DNA from: a virus
Direction: 5' to 3' (one strand)
IMG/VR virus record: IMGVR_UViG_3300049597_000173
Coordinates: 1-26,830 of that record
Length of the DNA stretch: 26,830 nucleotides
The notes under the pieces: generated by a model
The model's database searches: none
What the model was told of the DNA's origin: nothing
The model's input: the letters and a program-made list of their open reading frames with translations, nothing else
Program-made: the position numbers and the translations under genes
Part shown: piece by piece, positions 5,413 through 13,773 of the stretch
Numbering within the stretch: the stretch's first letter is position 1
How the letters are laid out: every line of letters starts with the position of its first letter

Positions 5413-5667
5413 ACAGAGGGGTGCTGGTGATAATATATATACCCTATACTATAGCATATGTTATAGATACCTTAAGATATGCTAAACATAGGTTCTCTTA
5501 TAGAGTAGCTATAGATACCTTAAGAGTCGCTTAGCATAAATACTTAGCGATATATGTTAGGTTATATCTTATAACAAATCCTATAGGACTTAACTACACC
5601 TTAGTAAAGTCTGTCCTACGATGTTTAACATATCCTTAACGCTGTATAAACTTAAAGAATATAATAT
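5413..5667 (+). promoter_or_regulatory. AT-rich rightward promoter region
   Basis: 255 bases without a supportable gene, extremely rich in TATA-like steps, immediately upstream of the rightward gene at 5668. ATAGATACCTTAAGA occurs twice (5463-5477 and 5511-5525); its reverse complement resembles the left part of the 5185-5412 palindromes, so this may be a half-site family. Several -10-like hexamers are present, but I cannot choose a transcription start. The first gene has only AAAGA as a weak Shine-Dalgarno. Confidence 0.45.
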
Positions 5668-6090
5668 ATGAACGACCCACTAATCACAAAGATTAACGAA
5701 GCCTACACTAAATATGGCTTAGCATATAATGGCCCACCAAGGCATTTAAAGCAAGACGAGAAAATGTATCGTATATCCTGCTTGAGAGAAGAGATTGAGG
5801 AATATAACGAAGCCGACACTCTTACCGACCAGTATGACGCATTAATCGATTTGTTAGTATTTACTGTAGGCTCGCTCTACCGCCATGGCTTTCCCTTACA
5901 GGAAGGATTTAATGCGGTTATGGAATGTAATCTACAGAAGGTGCCCGGAAACAATCCTCACAAAGCAGATAAAGATCGTGCCGAATATAAAGGTGTCGAC
6001 CTAGTTAAACCTGCTGGCTGGACTGGTCCTGAGGACAAACTAACACAAATACTCGTAAAACACAACCTGGAGAAATCTAATGTTGGCTAG
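5668..6090 (+). CDS. MazG-like all-alpha NTP pyrophosphohydrolase
   Basis: A 140-residue protein with the all-alpha nucleotide pyrophosphatase signature: REEIEEY (40-46, the metal-binding E-E-x-x-E helix), then QYDALIDLLVFTVGSLYRHGFP (55-76) supplying the second acidic pair (D57, D61), and F--V---N--K at 83-95. Family members hydrolyse (d)NTPs to monophosphates plus pyrophosphate. Together with the next two genes it forms a nucleotide-pool module, and its 3' end overlaps the next gene by 11 nt. If the thymidylate-synthase-fold neighbour makes hydroxymethyl-dCMP, this enzyme could serve as the dCTP-removing step, but the substrate cannot be read from sequence. Confidence 0.8.
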   Translation: MNDPLITKINEAYTKYGLAYNGPPRHLKQDEKMYRISCLREEIEEYNEADTLTDQYDALIDLLVFTVGSLYRHGFPLQEGFNAVMECNLQKVPGNNPHKADKDRAEYKGVDLVKPAGWTGPEDKLTQILVKHNLEKSNVG

Positions 6091-6706
6091 CGATCCTAAC
6101 GCAAAGTTCCATGACGAGGACGATAGAAAATATTATACCACAGAGCTTACGCTAGGTGAATATATTGAGCGTGCTCAGATGGACGCAGACAGAGCCAGAA
6201 TGGAAGAAGCTGGAAAACGCTGGGAGATGCAAACAGCCCGAGAGAGACGCCTAGCGGCCTTGCTCGCTGAAGATCGCCCTTGCATAAATTATGAAACGGA
6301 AGATATCATGAAAGAAATAGATGCAGTAGATAGAGAATGCAAAGTAGCCACAAACGATAAAGTTGTCTTTGAGCCAGGAAAAGCTCCAAAGTTCGATGGC
6401 GGCAAAGCACCGATGCACTTAATCCCTGTAAAGCCACTTAAAGACGTCGCTGAGGTATTAGCATTTGGCGCTGATAAGTATGGTGCACAAAGTTGGCGTG
6501 AAGGTGAAATGATTGCCTGGTCAAGAAGTTACTCGGCGATTCTCAGACACCTAATGGCATTTCACTCAGGTGAGGATAACGACCCAGAGACCGGCAAGAG
6601 CCATTTAGCCCATGCAGCATGTTGTGTATTGATGTTATTAGAACACACATATGTTAATCCTGCAGGCGATGACCGCTTTAAGGATGGTGCTGAATTTAAT
6701 AAGTAA
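6080..6706 (+). CDS. DUF5664 dATP/dGTP diphosphohydrolase-like protein
   Basis: The first ~100 residues are charged and coiled-coil-like. The C-terminal half matches the DUF5664 (dGTP_diPhyd_N) pattern: KFDGGKAPMHLIP near 104-116, then AFGADKYGAQSWREGE, RHLMAFHSGEDNDPETGKSH, and LAHAACCVLMLLEH. Characterised relatives (MazZ of 2-aminoadenine phages) dephosphorylate dGTP/dATP, but many phages with normal DNA also carry this domain, and no PurZ or DatZ is in this window. The start at 6080 has GGAG seven bases upstream and overlaps the MazG-like gene. Substrate not assignable. Confidence 0.75.
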   Translation: MLASDPNAKFHDEDDRKYYTTELTLGEYIERAQMDADRARMEEAGKRWEMQTARERRLAALLAEDRPCINYETEDIMKEIDAVDRECKVATNDKVVFEPGKAPKFDGGKAPMHLIPVKPLKDVAEVLAFGADKYGAQSWREGEMIAWSRSYSAILRHLMAFHSGEDNDPETGKSHLAHAACCVLMLLEHTYVNPAGDDRFKDGAEFNK

Positions 6707-6728
6707 TAATAAACATAAAGACTATAAC

Positions 6729-7403
6729 ATGATATTAGGAACTAAGCTTAGAGTAAGTGATATTAGAAAAGCTTTTACCAAGATTGAACCTGACGAGAAC
6801 GGCCTATTAGAGATAGCTAACGCTACCTTTATAGCAGATGAAGATTCCATATTTGGAACTGTCAATCATGATTGGAATAAGCGTGAGCTGCAGTGGTATC
6901 TGAGTAAGAGCCTATCTGTTAATGATATACCTGCTCCTATACCTGCTATTTGGCAGAGTGTAGCCTCTACAGACGGTTATATCAATAGCAACTACGGTTG
7001 GTGTATATACTCAGCTGATAACGGCTATCAATACGATAAGGCTATAAGCGCTGTATTATCAGATAAGAGTAGTAGACAGGCTGTAATGATATACAACAGG
7101 CCTAGCATGCACGTTGACAGTAAGCTTAACGGTATGAAAGACTTTATGTGCACTAACACGGTGCAGCTGCTTATACGTAATAATACTTTATACTACCTTG
7201 TTTATATGAGGTCTAACGACGCTGTATACGGTTATAAAGGCGATTACGCGTGGCATAAGCATGTATATGATAAGGCCTACAGGGATTTATTGTTTAATTA
7301 TCCTGATCTGCAAATAGGTCCTATTGTGTGGAATGCTGCATCACTACACGTCTACAGCAGGCACGCTCAACTCGTACACGAATACAGAGCTGCTCACTCA
7401 TAG
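6729..7403 (+). CDS. thymidylate synthase-fold enzyme, predicted to act on dCMP
   Basis: 224 residues aligned by eye to thymidylate synthase: E53-L-Q-W-Y-L (TS Glu58 helix), R116-Q-A, C141-T-N-T-V-Q (catalytic Cys146), R161-S-N-D (TS Arg166-Ser167-x-Asp169; the Cys-to-Arg spacing of 20 is identical), and H207-V-Y209-S (TS His207-x-Tyr209). At the TS Asn177 position, R+11, this protein has D172. In T4-type dCMP hydroxymethylase the same Asn-to-Asp change switches the base from uracil to cytosine. I therefore predict a dCMP hydroxymethylase or methylase rather than dTMP synthesis. The frame is open back to 6651, but the ATG at 6729 keeps the TS N-terminus and lies just after the previous stop; its Shine-Dalgarno is weak. 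Confidence 0.75.
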   Translation: MILGTKLRVSDIRKAFTKIEPDENGLLEIANATFIADEDSIFGTVNHDWNKRELQWYLSKSLSVNDIPAPIPAIWQSVASTDGYINSNYGWCIYSADNGYQYDKAISAVLSDKSSRQAVMIYNRPSMHVDSKLNGMKDFMCTNTVQLLIRNNTLYYLVYMRSNDAVYGYKGDYAWHKHVYDKAYRDLLFNYPDLQIGPIVWNAASLHVYSRHAQLVHEYRAAHS

Positions 7404-7675
7404 CCTCACATACGCACTCATACGCGCGCGCTCGCACGCACTACACGACCAGTGTTATCTATTTAAACATATATCCACATATTAATGTCAATGCACTAAC
7501 CGTGCAGCCGGCAAACATATGCGGGCTATTGTTAAAATAGGTGCACTGGCTTGTTACCCGTGTGTGGGTGTTTTTCATATGTGCTGTGTCCCCAGGGTCA
7601 ATCCCGGACATATCTCGAGGACAGCAACAATTATATACATGCCTGTATCCCTACGCGGGCGCTAAAGGAGTTCTA
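7404..7675. other. 272-base gap before the terminase genes; candidate packaging (cos/pac) region
   Basis: No supportable gene. It starts with an alternating CGCGCGCGC-type GC-rich stretch (about 7421-7440), has a weak terminator at 7556-7575, and then inverted repeats (ATATGT/ACATAT and GCTGT/ACAGC) around 7577-7625. The frame of the next gene is open back to 7541, but the first credible start is 7676. A position directly before the small terminase gene is typical for cos or pac sites, so this is a reasonable place to look; that is inference. Confidence 0.4.
7556..7575 (+). terminator. weak rho-independent terminator
   Basis: ACCCG-TGTG-TGGGT (7556-7569, five pairs including one G-U), then a G and TTTTT (7571-7575). 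Short stem, so termination would be partial. It would separate the nucleotide-metabolism genes from the packaging genes. Confidence 0.4.
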
Positions 7676-8125
7676 ATGAAAGGTGATGCCAAGCGCAACA
7701 CACAAGACGGCATGACAGACGCTTACCAAGCCGCTCTCGCGCTACAACCTCACGTCGACAAAGCGGTGCTAGGATTACCTCCCGCTGCACGAGGATTGAT
7801 GGAAATTGCAATTCCGTTGCGCCCGGCCACTTGGTGGAACCCAATATTCATACAGCAATTGCGCAATTTATGTGAAGCGATGTACCTATGTTCATTCTAT
7901 CATCGTAAAGAGATTGACGCCGCTCATGCACAGAACGTCAACGATGCTATGAAATTCAACAAACTTGCCAATTCCAAGATTCCAGTGATTCGCGCTCTGC
8001 AAGTCACTCTCCAACTAACACCATCATCTTTGCACGGGCAAGCTTCGCAGCACGCTGCAGGTTCTGTCGCCGCGCAAGAGATTGCCGATATTCTCCACGA
8101 CGTCACGGATCTATATGCTGCCTAA
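7676..8125 (+). CDS. probable terminase small subunit
   Basis: 149 residues, mainly helical, with no known catalytic motif. It is assigned mainly from context: immediately upstream of HNH and large terminase genes, the usual TerS-HNH-TerL order. The text (AARGLMEIAIPLRPATWWNP, NKLANSKIPVIRALQVTLQLTPSS) resembles P27-type small terminases, which bind the packaging site and regulate the large subunit. The start at 7676 is chosen over the open frame from 7541 because AAAGGAG lies six bases before it. It overlaps the HNH gene by 11 nt. Confidence 0.6.
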   Translation: MKGDAKRNTQDGMTDAYQAALALQPHVDKAVLGLPPAARGLMEIAIPLRPATWWNPIFIQQLRNLCEAMYLCSFYHRKEIDAAHAQNVNDAMKFNKLANSKIPVIRALQVTLQLTPSSLHGQASQHAAGSVAAQEIADILHDVTDLYAA

Positions 8126-8426
8126 AAAGCCCAACAAAGCTCCACATCCGTTCTACAACTCGGAAGAGTGGCGCCGCGTGCGCAGGCAAGTCCTGCACCG
8201 CGATCAACATACTTGTGTTCAATGTGGCGTAAAAGCCGATAGGATGCAAGTTGACCATATTTACAGCCGCAAGGACTATCCTCAACTCGCACTAAAAGTG
8301 TCGAACTTGAGAACCCTATGCCCCACGTGCCACGCGCACCAAGCGACCTCATTCGGACGTAAAGCCGATTACAAAGAGCGTCCTATCATAAATTACAACG
8401 GTTATCCAGAAGGAACTGAGTGGTGA
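8115..8426 (+). CDS. HNH endonuclease (packaging-associated)
   Basis: 103 residues. Zinc pair C34-x2-C37, the HNH core D47-H48, N64, then C69-x2-C72-H73, and an upstream W19-R-R basic stretch typical of phage HNH proteins. In HK97-like phages an HNH protein next to the terminase is required for specific cos cleavage and head morphogenesis; the same position here suggests the same role. The ATG at 8115 is preferred (GGAT at 4-5 nt upstream) although the frame is open to 8082. The stop overlaps the TerL GTG start. Confidence 0.9.
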   Translation: MLPKKPNKAPHPFYNSEEWRRVRRQVLHRDQHTCVQCGVKADRMQVDHIYSRKDYPQLALKVSNLRTLCPTCHAHQATSFGRKADYKERPIINYNGYPEGTEW

Positions 8427-10054
8427 CATCAGAATGGTTTGACTATCCTCCCGAAGTGCTAAAGGCCATTAAGTCTGGCCCGATCCCCCGGGAGAGAGAT
8501 TTCTCAAAAATGAAGTGGGACGACCTCACAGACGGTGAGAAAGTAATCCTATTTATCGAAAAAGAGTGTAAAGTGCCTGAAGGTGCTTTAGTCGGTCAAC
8601 CGATCAAATTACTCCCATTCCAACGCGCGTATATTCGTGCTATCTATGACAACAAAGACGACGAAGGCGAGCGTTTAACAAGAACCGCGATCCTATCAAT
8701 TGCACGTAAAAACGGCAAAACAACGATTGTCGCACCTCTCGTCTTAGCTGCCATTATCGGCCCATTGGCCCCAAAGAATGCGCAGATTATCTCTGGAGCT
8801 CAATCACGAGATCAAGCAGGTATTCTATTTACCGCAATGCAGAAGATGGTTAACCTTAACCCAAACATGTCAAAGCGGACGCAAATCATTCCTTCCGGCA
8901 AACGCCTAAAAGGTATTGCAACAAACACAGAGTATAGAGCATTAGCCAAAGACGGACCTACCGCACAAGGCCTTTCGCCCTATATCGCCGTGCTTGACGA
9001 AACCGGACAGGTTGTCGGACCACGTGATGCCTTCATTGAAGCTATCACAACCTCACAAGGTGCGCATAAAGATCCAATGTTATTTGTGATCTCTACACAA
9101 GCCGCGTCCGATGGTGATATGTTATCGATTTGGATTGACGACGCTGAGCGTTCAACAGATCCTTCAATTGTGTGCCACGTTTACGAAGCCGAGAAAGATT
9201 GTAATCTACTTGACGAGCAACAGTGGGCATATGCCAATCCTGCGCTAGGTTTGTTCAGATCAAAAGACGATTTGAAACAGCAGTTAGAAAAAGCCTCCAG
9301 GATTCCGGCCGCTGAAGCTGCTGCACGAAATCTACTGCTCAACCAAAGAGTATCATTGTTAACACTGTTTATCGCTCCTTCCACCTGGAAAGATTGTGGT
9401 AAATCGACAGACATAGAACTCTTCAAGAATAACCCAGTCCATTTGGGCTTAGACTTATCTGCAAGAAACGACTTGACCGCAGCGATAGCCTCGGTGCGAG
9501 ATCCTGAAACAGGTGAGGTGCATAGCATCCCATTTGTGTTTACTCCACTAGATACACTAAGCGATCGCAGTCAAACTGACCGAGTGCCTTACGATCAGTG
9601 GGTGCGGGATGGCTTTCTCTATGCGTTGCCTGGCGCCCATCTGAATTATGAGATGATCGTCGATGAGCTGATTTCACGCACGGACGGGTGGGACATTGCA
9701 TCGTTGAGCTTCGACCGTTGGCGCATTGAGGACTTTAAGATCGCTTCTGAGAAAGCAGGATTTGCTCAAGAGGCGGAATGGATTCCCGTAGGCCAGACAT
9801 TTAAGGATTTCTCTTTACGGTTAGACGGCTTAGAGTCGTTGTTATTACAAAAACTGTTAAGACATGCTAATCATCCATTATTGAATATGGCCGCAGCCAA
9901 TGCGATTGTGATTACAGATCCTGCTGGTAATAGAAAACTTGATAAAAGTAAAAGTTCTCAACGTATCGACCCGCTGGTTGCTTTAGCAATGAGTGTCTAC
10001 TTATTGAGTGATGCAAATTTAGCGCAAACAGATATTGATTCAATGATTATCTAA
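8420..10054 (+). CDS. terminase large subunit
   Basis: 544 residues, GTG start with AAGGA five bases upstream. ATPase domain: Walker A RKNGKT (96-101, K100), Walker B IAVLDE (189-194, D193-E194). C-terminal RNase-H-like nuclease domain begins at LGLDLSA (D345) and continues through SLSFDRWRIEDF near 430. Length and motif spacing match Terminase_1 (HK97-type) proteins. It would pump DNA into proheads through the portal and cut the concatemer. Overlaps the HNH gene by 7 nt. Confidence 0.97.
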   Translation: MVTSEWFDYPPEVLKAIKSGPIPRERDFSKMKWDDLTDGEKVILFIEKECKVPEGALVGQPIKLLPFQRAYIRAIYDNKDDEGERLTRTAILSIARKNGKTTIVAPLVLAAIIGPLAPKNAQIISGAQSRDQAGILFTAMQKMVNLNPNMSKRTQIIPSGKRLKGIATNTEYRALAKDGPTAQGLSPYIAVLDETGQVVGPRDAFIEAITTSQGAHKDPMLFVISTQAASDGDMLSIWIDDAERSTDPSIVCHVYEAEKDCNLLDEQQWAYANPALGLFRSKDDLKQQLEKASRIPAAEAAARNLLLNQRVSLLTLFIAPSTWKDCGKSTDIELFKNNPVHLGLDLSARNDLTAAIASVRDPETGEVHSIPFVFTPLDTLSDRSQTDRVPYDQWVRDGFLYALPGAHLNYEMIVDELISRTDGWDIASLSFDRWRIEDFKIASEKAGFAQEAEWIPVGQTFKDFSLRLDGLESLLLQKLLRHANHPLLNMAAANAIVITDPAGNRKLDKSKSSQRIDPLVALAMSVYLLSDANLAQTDIDSMII

Positions 10055-10063
10055 GGAGATACT

Positions 10064-11968
10064 ATGGATTGGAGAGCTTATTTCACCGTTTCACCCGTGG
10101 AAATGTTAGTTGAAAAGATTAACGTTAGACATAAACCGCGTGGTGCTGACGGTGGCCAGTTCGATACTAAACAAGGTTGGAGTGTTACCGGTTTTGGTCA
10201 ATTTGATTCCAAAATCACCGCCGCAGGCGGGAGGAAAGAGTTTAACACACTTTCTGGCGTTCAAAAAGGGACGCTTGTCAAGCAAGCCATCATTACTTTG
10301 GCGGCAAGAGGCGGCTCTAAAGGTGGATCTGTTACAGCATCCGATATTACCGCAGCTATTTCGCAAATCACCGGAACCTTGCAGGGGAAGACTCTCTCTA
10401 ACGATGTTACAGGGGCTATACGTCAACTCCAAAAGAATGGTGAAATTTCGATCAAGACTAAGACTCAGCGAATTGCTATGGAAGGCGGTCACTGGACTTA
10501 CAAAGACGTAAACACCGGTAAAACGATCATCAATCCCATGACCGGTAAGGCTGCCCGTGGTAATACCATTAGTGGCGCTAAGGAAGTTGCTACGCGTGAT
10601 GTGCATAGCATCTCTGTGACTGCTGCTGGCAAGGCAAAGCTAACCGCCGCTGATCAAGAAGGTTTTAGATTAAACCAATCTTTATCTATAACTCGACCAG
10701 TTAAGTTTGACCCGGTTAAAGGTAGTTTAGCTGAAAAAGGGTTAGCTCTCCGTCAAAAGACTTTTCCTAATTCTCAATTAGCTCCTCAAGGTCGCGTTCA
10801 TTCTAACGATAAAGATGCGCCTGAGCTAATGACAAAAGAAGTCTTAGAAAAGAAATATTCAAAACTTTCCTGGTATGACGCCACGTCCTCTGCTCGAGCA
10901 AACGTAGGAGCAATGACCGGTAATCAAGAGTTACTTGACGCTGTAAAGCTTTCTAAAAACAACCCAAAAACTCCTGCTATGGCAACTGCTGCTAATCTTG
11001 GTCTAAAAGAACCTGATAAGCCGTATTATTCTCTACTAAACCCGTCTAACGGAAAAGGTAAAGAGATTACAAGAGATATGATGAATATTGGCAACTTGCT
11101 TTCTAACCCCAGTGGAATGAAAGAAGTGGTTAAGGCTGTCGATACTCCTCGCTTATATGGCGCTCGAGCCAACGGCACGATTAAAGGCACTACGAAAACA
11201 ATTTTAAGCGCGGCTGGGTTTGGGACTCCTACTAAAGAGAAACCAAACTTAAAACCAGCTACAGCGGCAGACAAAGCAAAGGCCAAGGCATTAGCAACAA
11301 CACTGGTTACTAACTTTAAAGAAACGCCTATTGCCCAGTTTGAAGAGAAATTTAAAGGTATGGCAAAAGAAATGCCAAATAACTTTGTTTACACTAATCC
11401 TGTAAGTGGCTTTAGAATGTCTTTTCAAAAGCACGCAATAGAGCCTTACCGCCCAATGATGAAAGACGATAATGGCAAAGAGTTTAAGATGTCTATTAGA
11501 ACTCCTGGCGAGCCGAGCCCACTAAAGTCTCGTAACTCAACAATGCCCTTATTTGTGCAATCATTTGATGCAGCAGTAAAAGATATTGTAACTGTTAATC
11601 TCAAAAACCCTTATACCAAGCATGATGCTTTTGCCGTAAACAGGGTGGATTCTAGAACTTCTCGCGAAGGAAAAGCAGCGGAAGTTAAAACGCTAAAAGA
11701 AACTGTGGCCAAAGCCTATGAGCGAATCAATCGTGCTAATCCTATTAAAGATTTAGGCGAGCAGATGAAATCTCAATGGAAAAGCCAAATAGGCAAGACC
11801 GTTGTAATTGGTGGCACTGCTAAGAATCCTAAGCGAAAGCTTTATACCGCAGATGACTACGAGAAGACAGTTAAAAATATCGACACAGCTGTTAAGAATT
11901 TCTTTCCAAATGGTAAACCACCCTCGATCTCTATCCCTTCGGATACTGGTCATTTAGAATTAGAATAA
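10064..11968 (+). CDS. single-subunit RNA polymerase-like protein, short N-terminus
   Basis: 634 residues, Shine-Dalgarno AAGGAG. Three blocks align by eye with T7-type RNA polymerases. Motif A: S-W-Y-D272-A-T-S-S-A, followed by GAMTGNQEL (T7 D537, then a G-x2-TG-x-E region). Motif B: K353-x3-K357-x7-Y365-G, the same spacing as T7 R627, K631 and Y639. Motif C: PLFVQSFDAA, then K-H520-D521-A-F (T7 NFVHSQDG, then H811-D812-S-F). A-to-B is 93 and B-to-C 156 residues (102 and 173 in T7). The region before motif A is half the T7 length and has a phage-virion-like RGADGGQF stretch and a possible winged helix (about 90-125). Family A DNA polymerase is the main alternative. Gene position among packaging genes hints at a virion-carried enzyme. 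Confidence 0.6.
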   Translation: MDWRAYFTVSPVEMLVEKINVRHKPRGADGGQFDTKQGWSVTGFGQFDSKITAAGGRKEFNTLSGVQKGTLVKQAIITLAARGGSKGGSVTASDITAAISQITGTLQGKTLSNDVTGAIRQLQKNGEISIKTKTQRIAMEGGHWTYKDVNTGKTIINPMTGKAARGNTISGAKEVATRDVHSISVTAAGKAKLTAADQEGFRLNQSLSITRPVKFDPVKGSLAEKGLALRQKTFPNSQLAPQGRVHSNDKDAPELMTKEVLEKKYSKLSWYDATSSARANVGAMTGNQELLDAVKLSKNNPKTPAMATAANLGLKEPDKPYYSLLNPSNGKGKEITRDMMNIGNLLSNPSGMKEVVKAVDTPRLYGARANGTIKGTTKTILSAAGFGTPTKEKPNLKPATAADKAKAKALATTLVTNFKETPIAQFEEKFKGMAKEMPNNFVYTNPVSGFRMSFQKHAIEPYRPMMKDDNGKEFKMSIRTPGEPSPLKSRNSTMPLFVQSFDAAVKDIVTVNLKNPYTKHDAFAVNRVDSRTSREGKAAEVKTLKETVAKAYERINRANPIKDLGEQMKSQWKSQIGKTVVIGGTAKNPKRKLYTADDYEKTVKNIDTAVKNFFPNGKPPSISIPSDTGHLELE

Positions 11969-11977
11969 GAGGTAGTC

Positions 11978-12304
11978 ATGAAATTACTCACTAAACAAGA
12001 CCTAGTCTCTAGCAATGCCGCGAACGCTACAGCAATCTTGCAGCTGTTATTGTCTGAAGAAGACGGCACTGTTCAAATTGATTTAGGAAATAATCTCCGG
12101 GCTGGGATGCAACTTGCCCAAACCTCTGATCAAATGGATACAGCTTATACTGCTCTTGAAGAGTGGGTGTTCTACGACTTTATGTTAGATGAAGAAGAGA
12201 AGACCATCATTATCGACGAAGATACTACCGGTGACTATGACTATGACTCGATTGAGGATGTCATTGAATACCGTTTAAATAAAATAATTGACCTTATAGA
12301 ATAA
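11978..12304 (+). CDS. acidic hypothetical protein, 108 aa
   Basis: Strongly acidic 108-residue protein; the second half is dominated by Asp and Glu (LDEEEKTIIIDEDTTGDYDY). The N-terminal half is helical. GAGG precedes the ATG. It sits 9 nt after the polymerase-like gene and 14 nt before the radical SAM gene, so it could belong with either. No motif is recognised. An acidic partner or substrate-carrier for the radical SAM enzyme is conceivable but unsupported. Confidence 0.6.
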   Translation: MKLLTKQDLVSSNAANATAILQLLLSEEDGTVQIDLGNNLRAGMQLAQTSDQMDTAYTALEEWVFYDFMLDEEEKTIIIDEDTTGDYDYDSIEDVIEYRLNKIIDLIE

Positions 12305-12318
12305 TTAGGAGATATAAA

Positions 12319-13773
12319 TTGGCTGTATTTGAAATTTTGGCTGAAAAGTCAGCAAACGATCAACGCACATTCTTTTACGATAACATGACAAACGTCTTAA
12401 CCGACGAAACAGGATTGTTATACGCTTTTCCTGATAAAAGAGCGGACAACTCAGTTCCTGCTAAAATATTTAGCAAGGATGAACCGCTTAAGAAGTCTAA
12501 GCAAATTGGCTTTCTAAAGATTCAGTTAGGATTAGGTTGTAATTACTCTTGTGATTACTGCTCTCAGAAGTTCGTTGAGCGCGCCGATTCGACGTCTCCT
12601 AAAGATATCGCCGATTTTATGGCTAAACTAGATAAACTAGATATCACCGAAGAAAAAGGTCTTAAAGTTGAGTTTTGGGGCGGCGAGCCTTTGGTTTATT
12701 GGAAAACATTGAAGCCTTTGGCAGAAGCTATCCGCGAGAAGTTCAAGGATTGGAAGAGACAGCCTAAGTTCGCAATGATTACAAACGGATCGATTCTCAC
12801 TGATGATATTATCGACTGGTTGATGATGCAAGACTTCTCAGTATCGATTTCACACGACGGTCCTGGCCAGCACGTGCGAGGCCCAGACCCATTCGACGAT
12901 CCTGAGACAAAGAAGCGTTTATTAGGCTTCTATCGCATGATGACACGCCTTAACAAAGGCATTAGCTTTAACTCTATGCTATCGTCAAAGAATAAGAGCC
13001 GTAAGGCCATTTCAGATTGGTTTAGAGAATTAACAGGCGATCCGAATATTTCGATCGGCGAAGGCGGCATTGTTGATGCGTATGACGAAGATGGTATTAC
13101 TAACTCGTTAATTACTAAGCAAGACCACTTTGAGTTTAGACGTCTAGCGTTTTCTGATATCTTTACATCAGGCGGCGATATCGCGTTTAAAATGCAACTA
13201 GATAAGATTAACAACTTTACTAGAGATGTGCTTTCGCATAAACACGCGTCGACATTACCTCAAAAATGTGGTATGGATTTAGAAGACGTGTTAGCTGTTG
13301 ATTTGCATGGAAATGTAATCACATGTCAAAACGTTAGTGCTGTAGAAACTTCTAAAAACGGCGAGTCCCACTTAGGTGGTTCACTCGACGACTATGATAA
13401 TGTTTCTATCACTACTTCTACTCATTGGGCAAAACGCGAAGAATGTCCTAAGTGTCCAGTGCTTCATCTTTGTAAAGGTGCATGTATGTTTCTAGACAAT
13501 AAGTTCTGGAAAATTTCTTGCGCTAACGCTTACTCAGATAACGTTGCACACTTTGCCTTAGCCTTTGAAAAGATGACTGGGTATATCCCAATCCACATTA
13601 AAAATGATGACTTACCTTTGGAACGCCAAGATGTCTTTGGTACGTTGTTTGAGCACAAAGAAGAGTCTGTTCGTAAGGTTATTCCTATCAAAATTGTGAA
13701 TCATATCGCAGAGATAGTGGATAACGTTCCTATCTACTCTAAATCGGAGGTCGCTTATGACAATCCAAGGTAG
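12319..13773 (+). CDS. radical SAM/SPASM protein-modifying enzyme
   Basis: 484 residues, TTG start after AGGAGATATAAA. The radical SAM cluster is C74-x3-C78-x2-C81, and GGEP (121-124) is the SAM-binding motif. The C-terminal SPASM domain is complete: C317-x13-G331-x4-C336, C376-x2-C379-x5-C385-x3-C389, C401, which bind two auxiliary 4Fe-4S clusters. SPASM enzymes modify peptides or proteins (sulfatase maturases, thioether-forming RiPP enzymes). The next gene overlaps by 17 nt and encodes a 16-Cys domain, an obvious candidate substrate. The reaction cannot be read from sequence. Such an enzyme is rare in a phage; the host must supply an electron donor for reduction of the clusters. Confidence 0.93.
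   Translation: MAVFEILAEKSANDQRTFFYDNMTNVLTDETGLLYAFPDKRADNSVPAKIFSKDEPLKKSKQIGFLKIQLGLGCNYSCDYCSQKFVERADSTSPKDIADFMAKLDKLDITEEKGLKVEFWGGEPLVYWKTLKPLAEAIREKFKDWKRQPKFAMITNGSILTDDIIDWLMMQDFSVSISHDGPGQHVRGPDPFDDPETKKRLLGFYRMMTRLNKGISFNSMLSSKNKSRKAISDWFRELTGDPNISIGEGGIVDAYDEDGITNSLITKQDHFEFRRLAFSDIFTSGGDIAFKMQLDKINNFTRDVLSHKHASTLPQKCGMDLEDVLAVDLHGNVITCQNVSAVETSKNGESHLGGSLDDYDNVSITTSTHWAKREECPKCPVLHLCKGACMFLDNKFWKISCANAYSDNVAHFALAFEKMTGYIPIHIKNDDLPLERQDVFGTLFEHKEESVRKVIPIKIVNHIAEIVDNVPIYSKSEVAYDNPR

Noticed and set aside
5318-5487. 55-codon plus-strand frame starting MSKQVDTM
   Set aside because: It runs through the regulatory palindrome, lacks a Shine-Dalgarno and has no protein-like pattern.
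7541-7625. Possible tRNA (GGGTCAATCCC resembling a T-arm)
   Set aside because: No acceptor, D and anticodon arms with proper spacing can be formed, and the loop is too short.
10106-10606. 166-codon minus-strand frame opposite the polymerase-like gene, and a 133-codon plus frame at 10110-10511
   Set aside because: Both overlap a well-supported 634-codon gene with a good Shine-Dalgarno, and neither has recognisable features.
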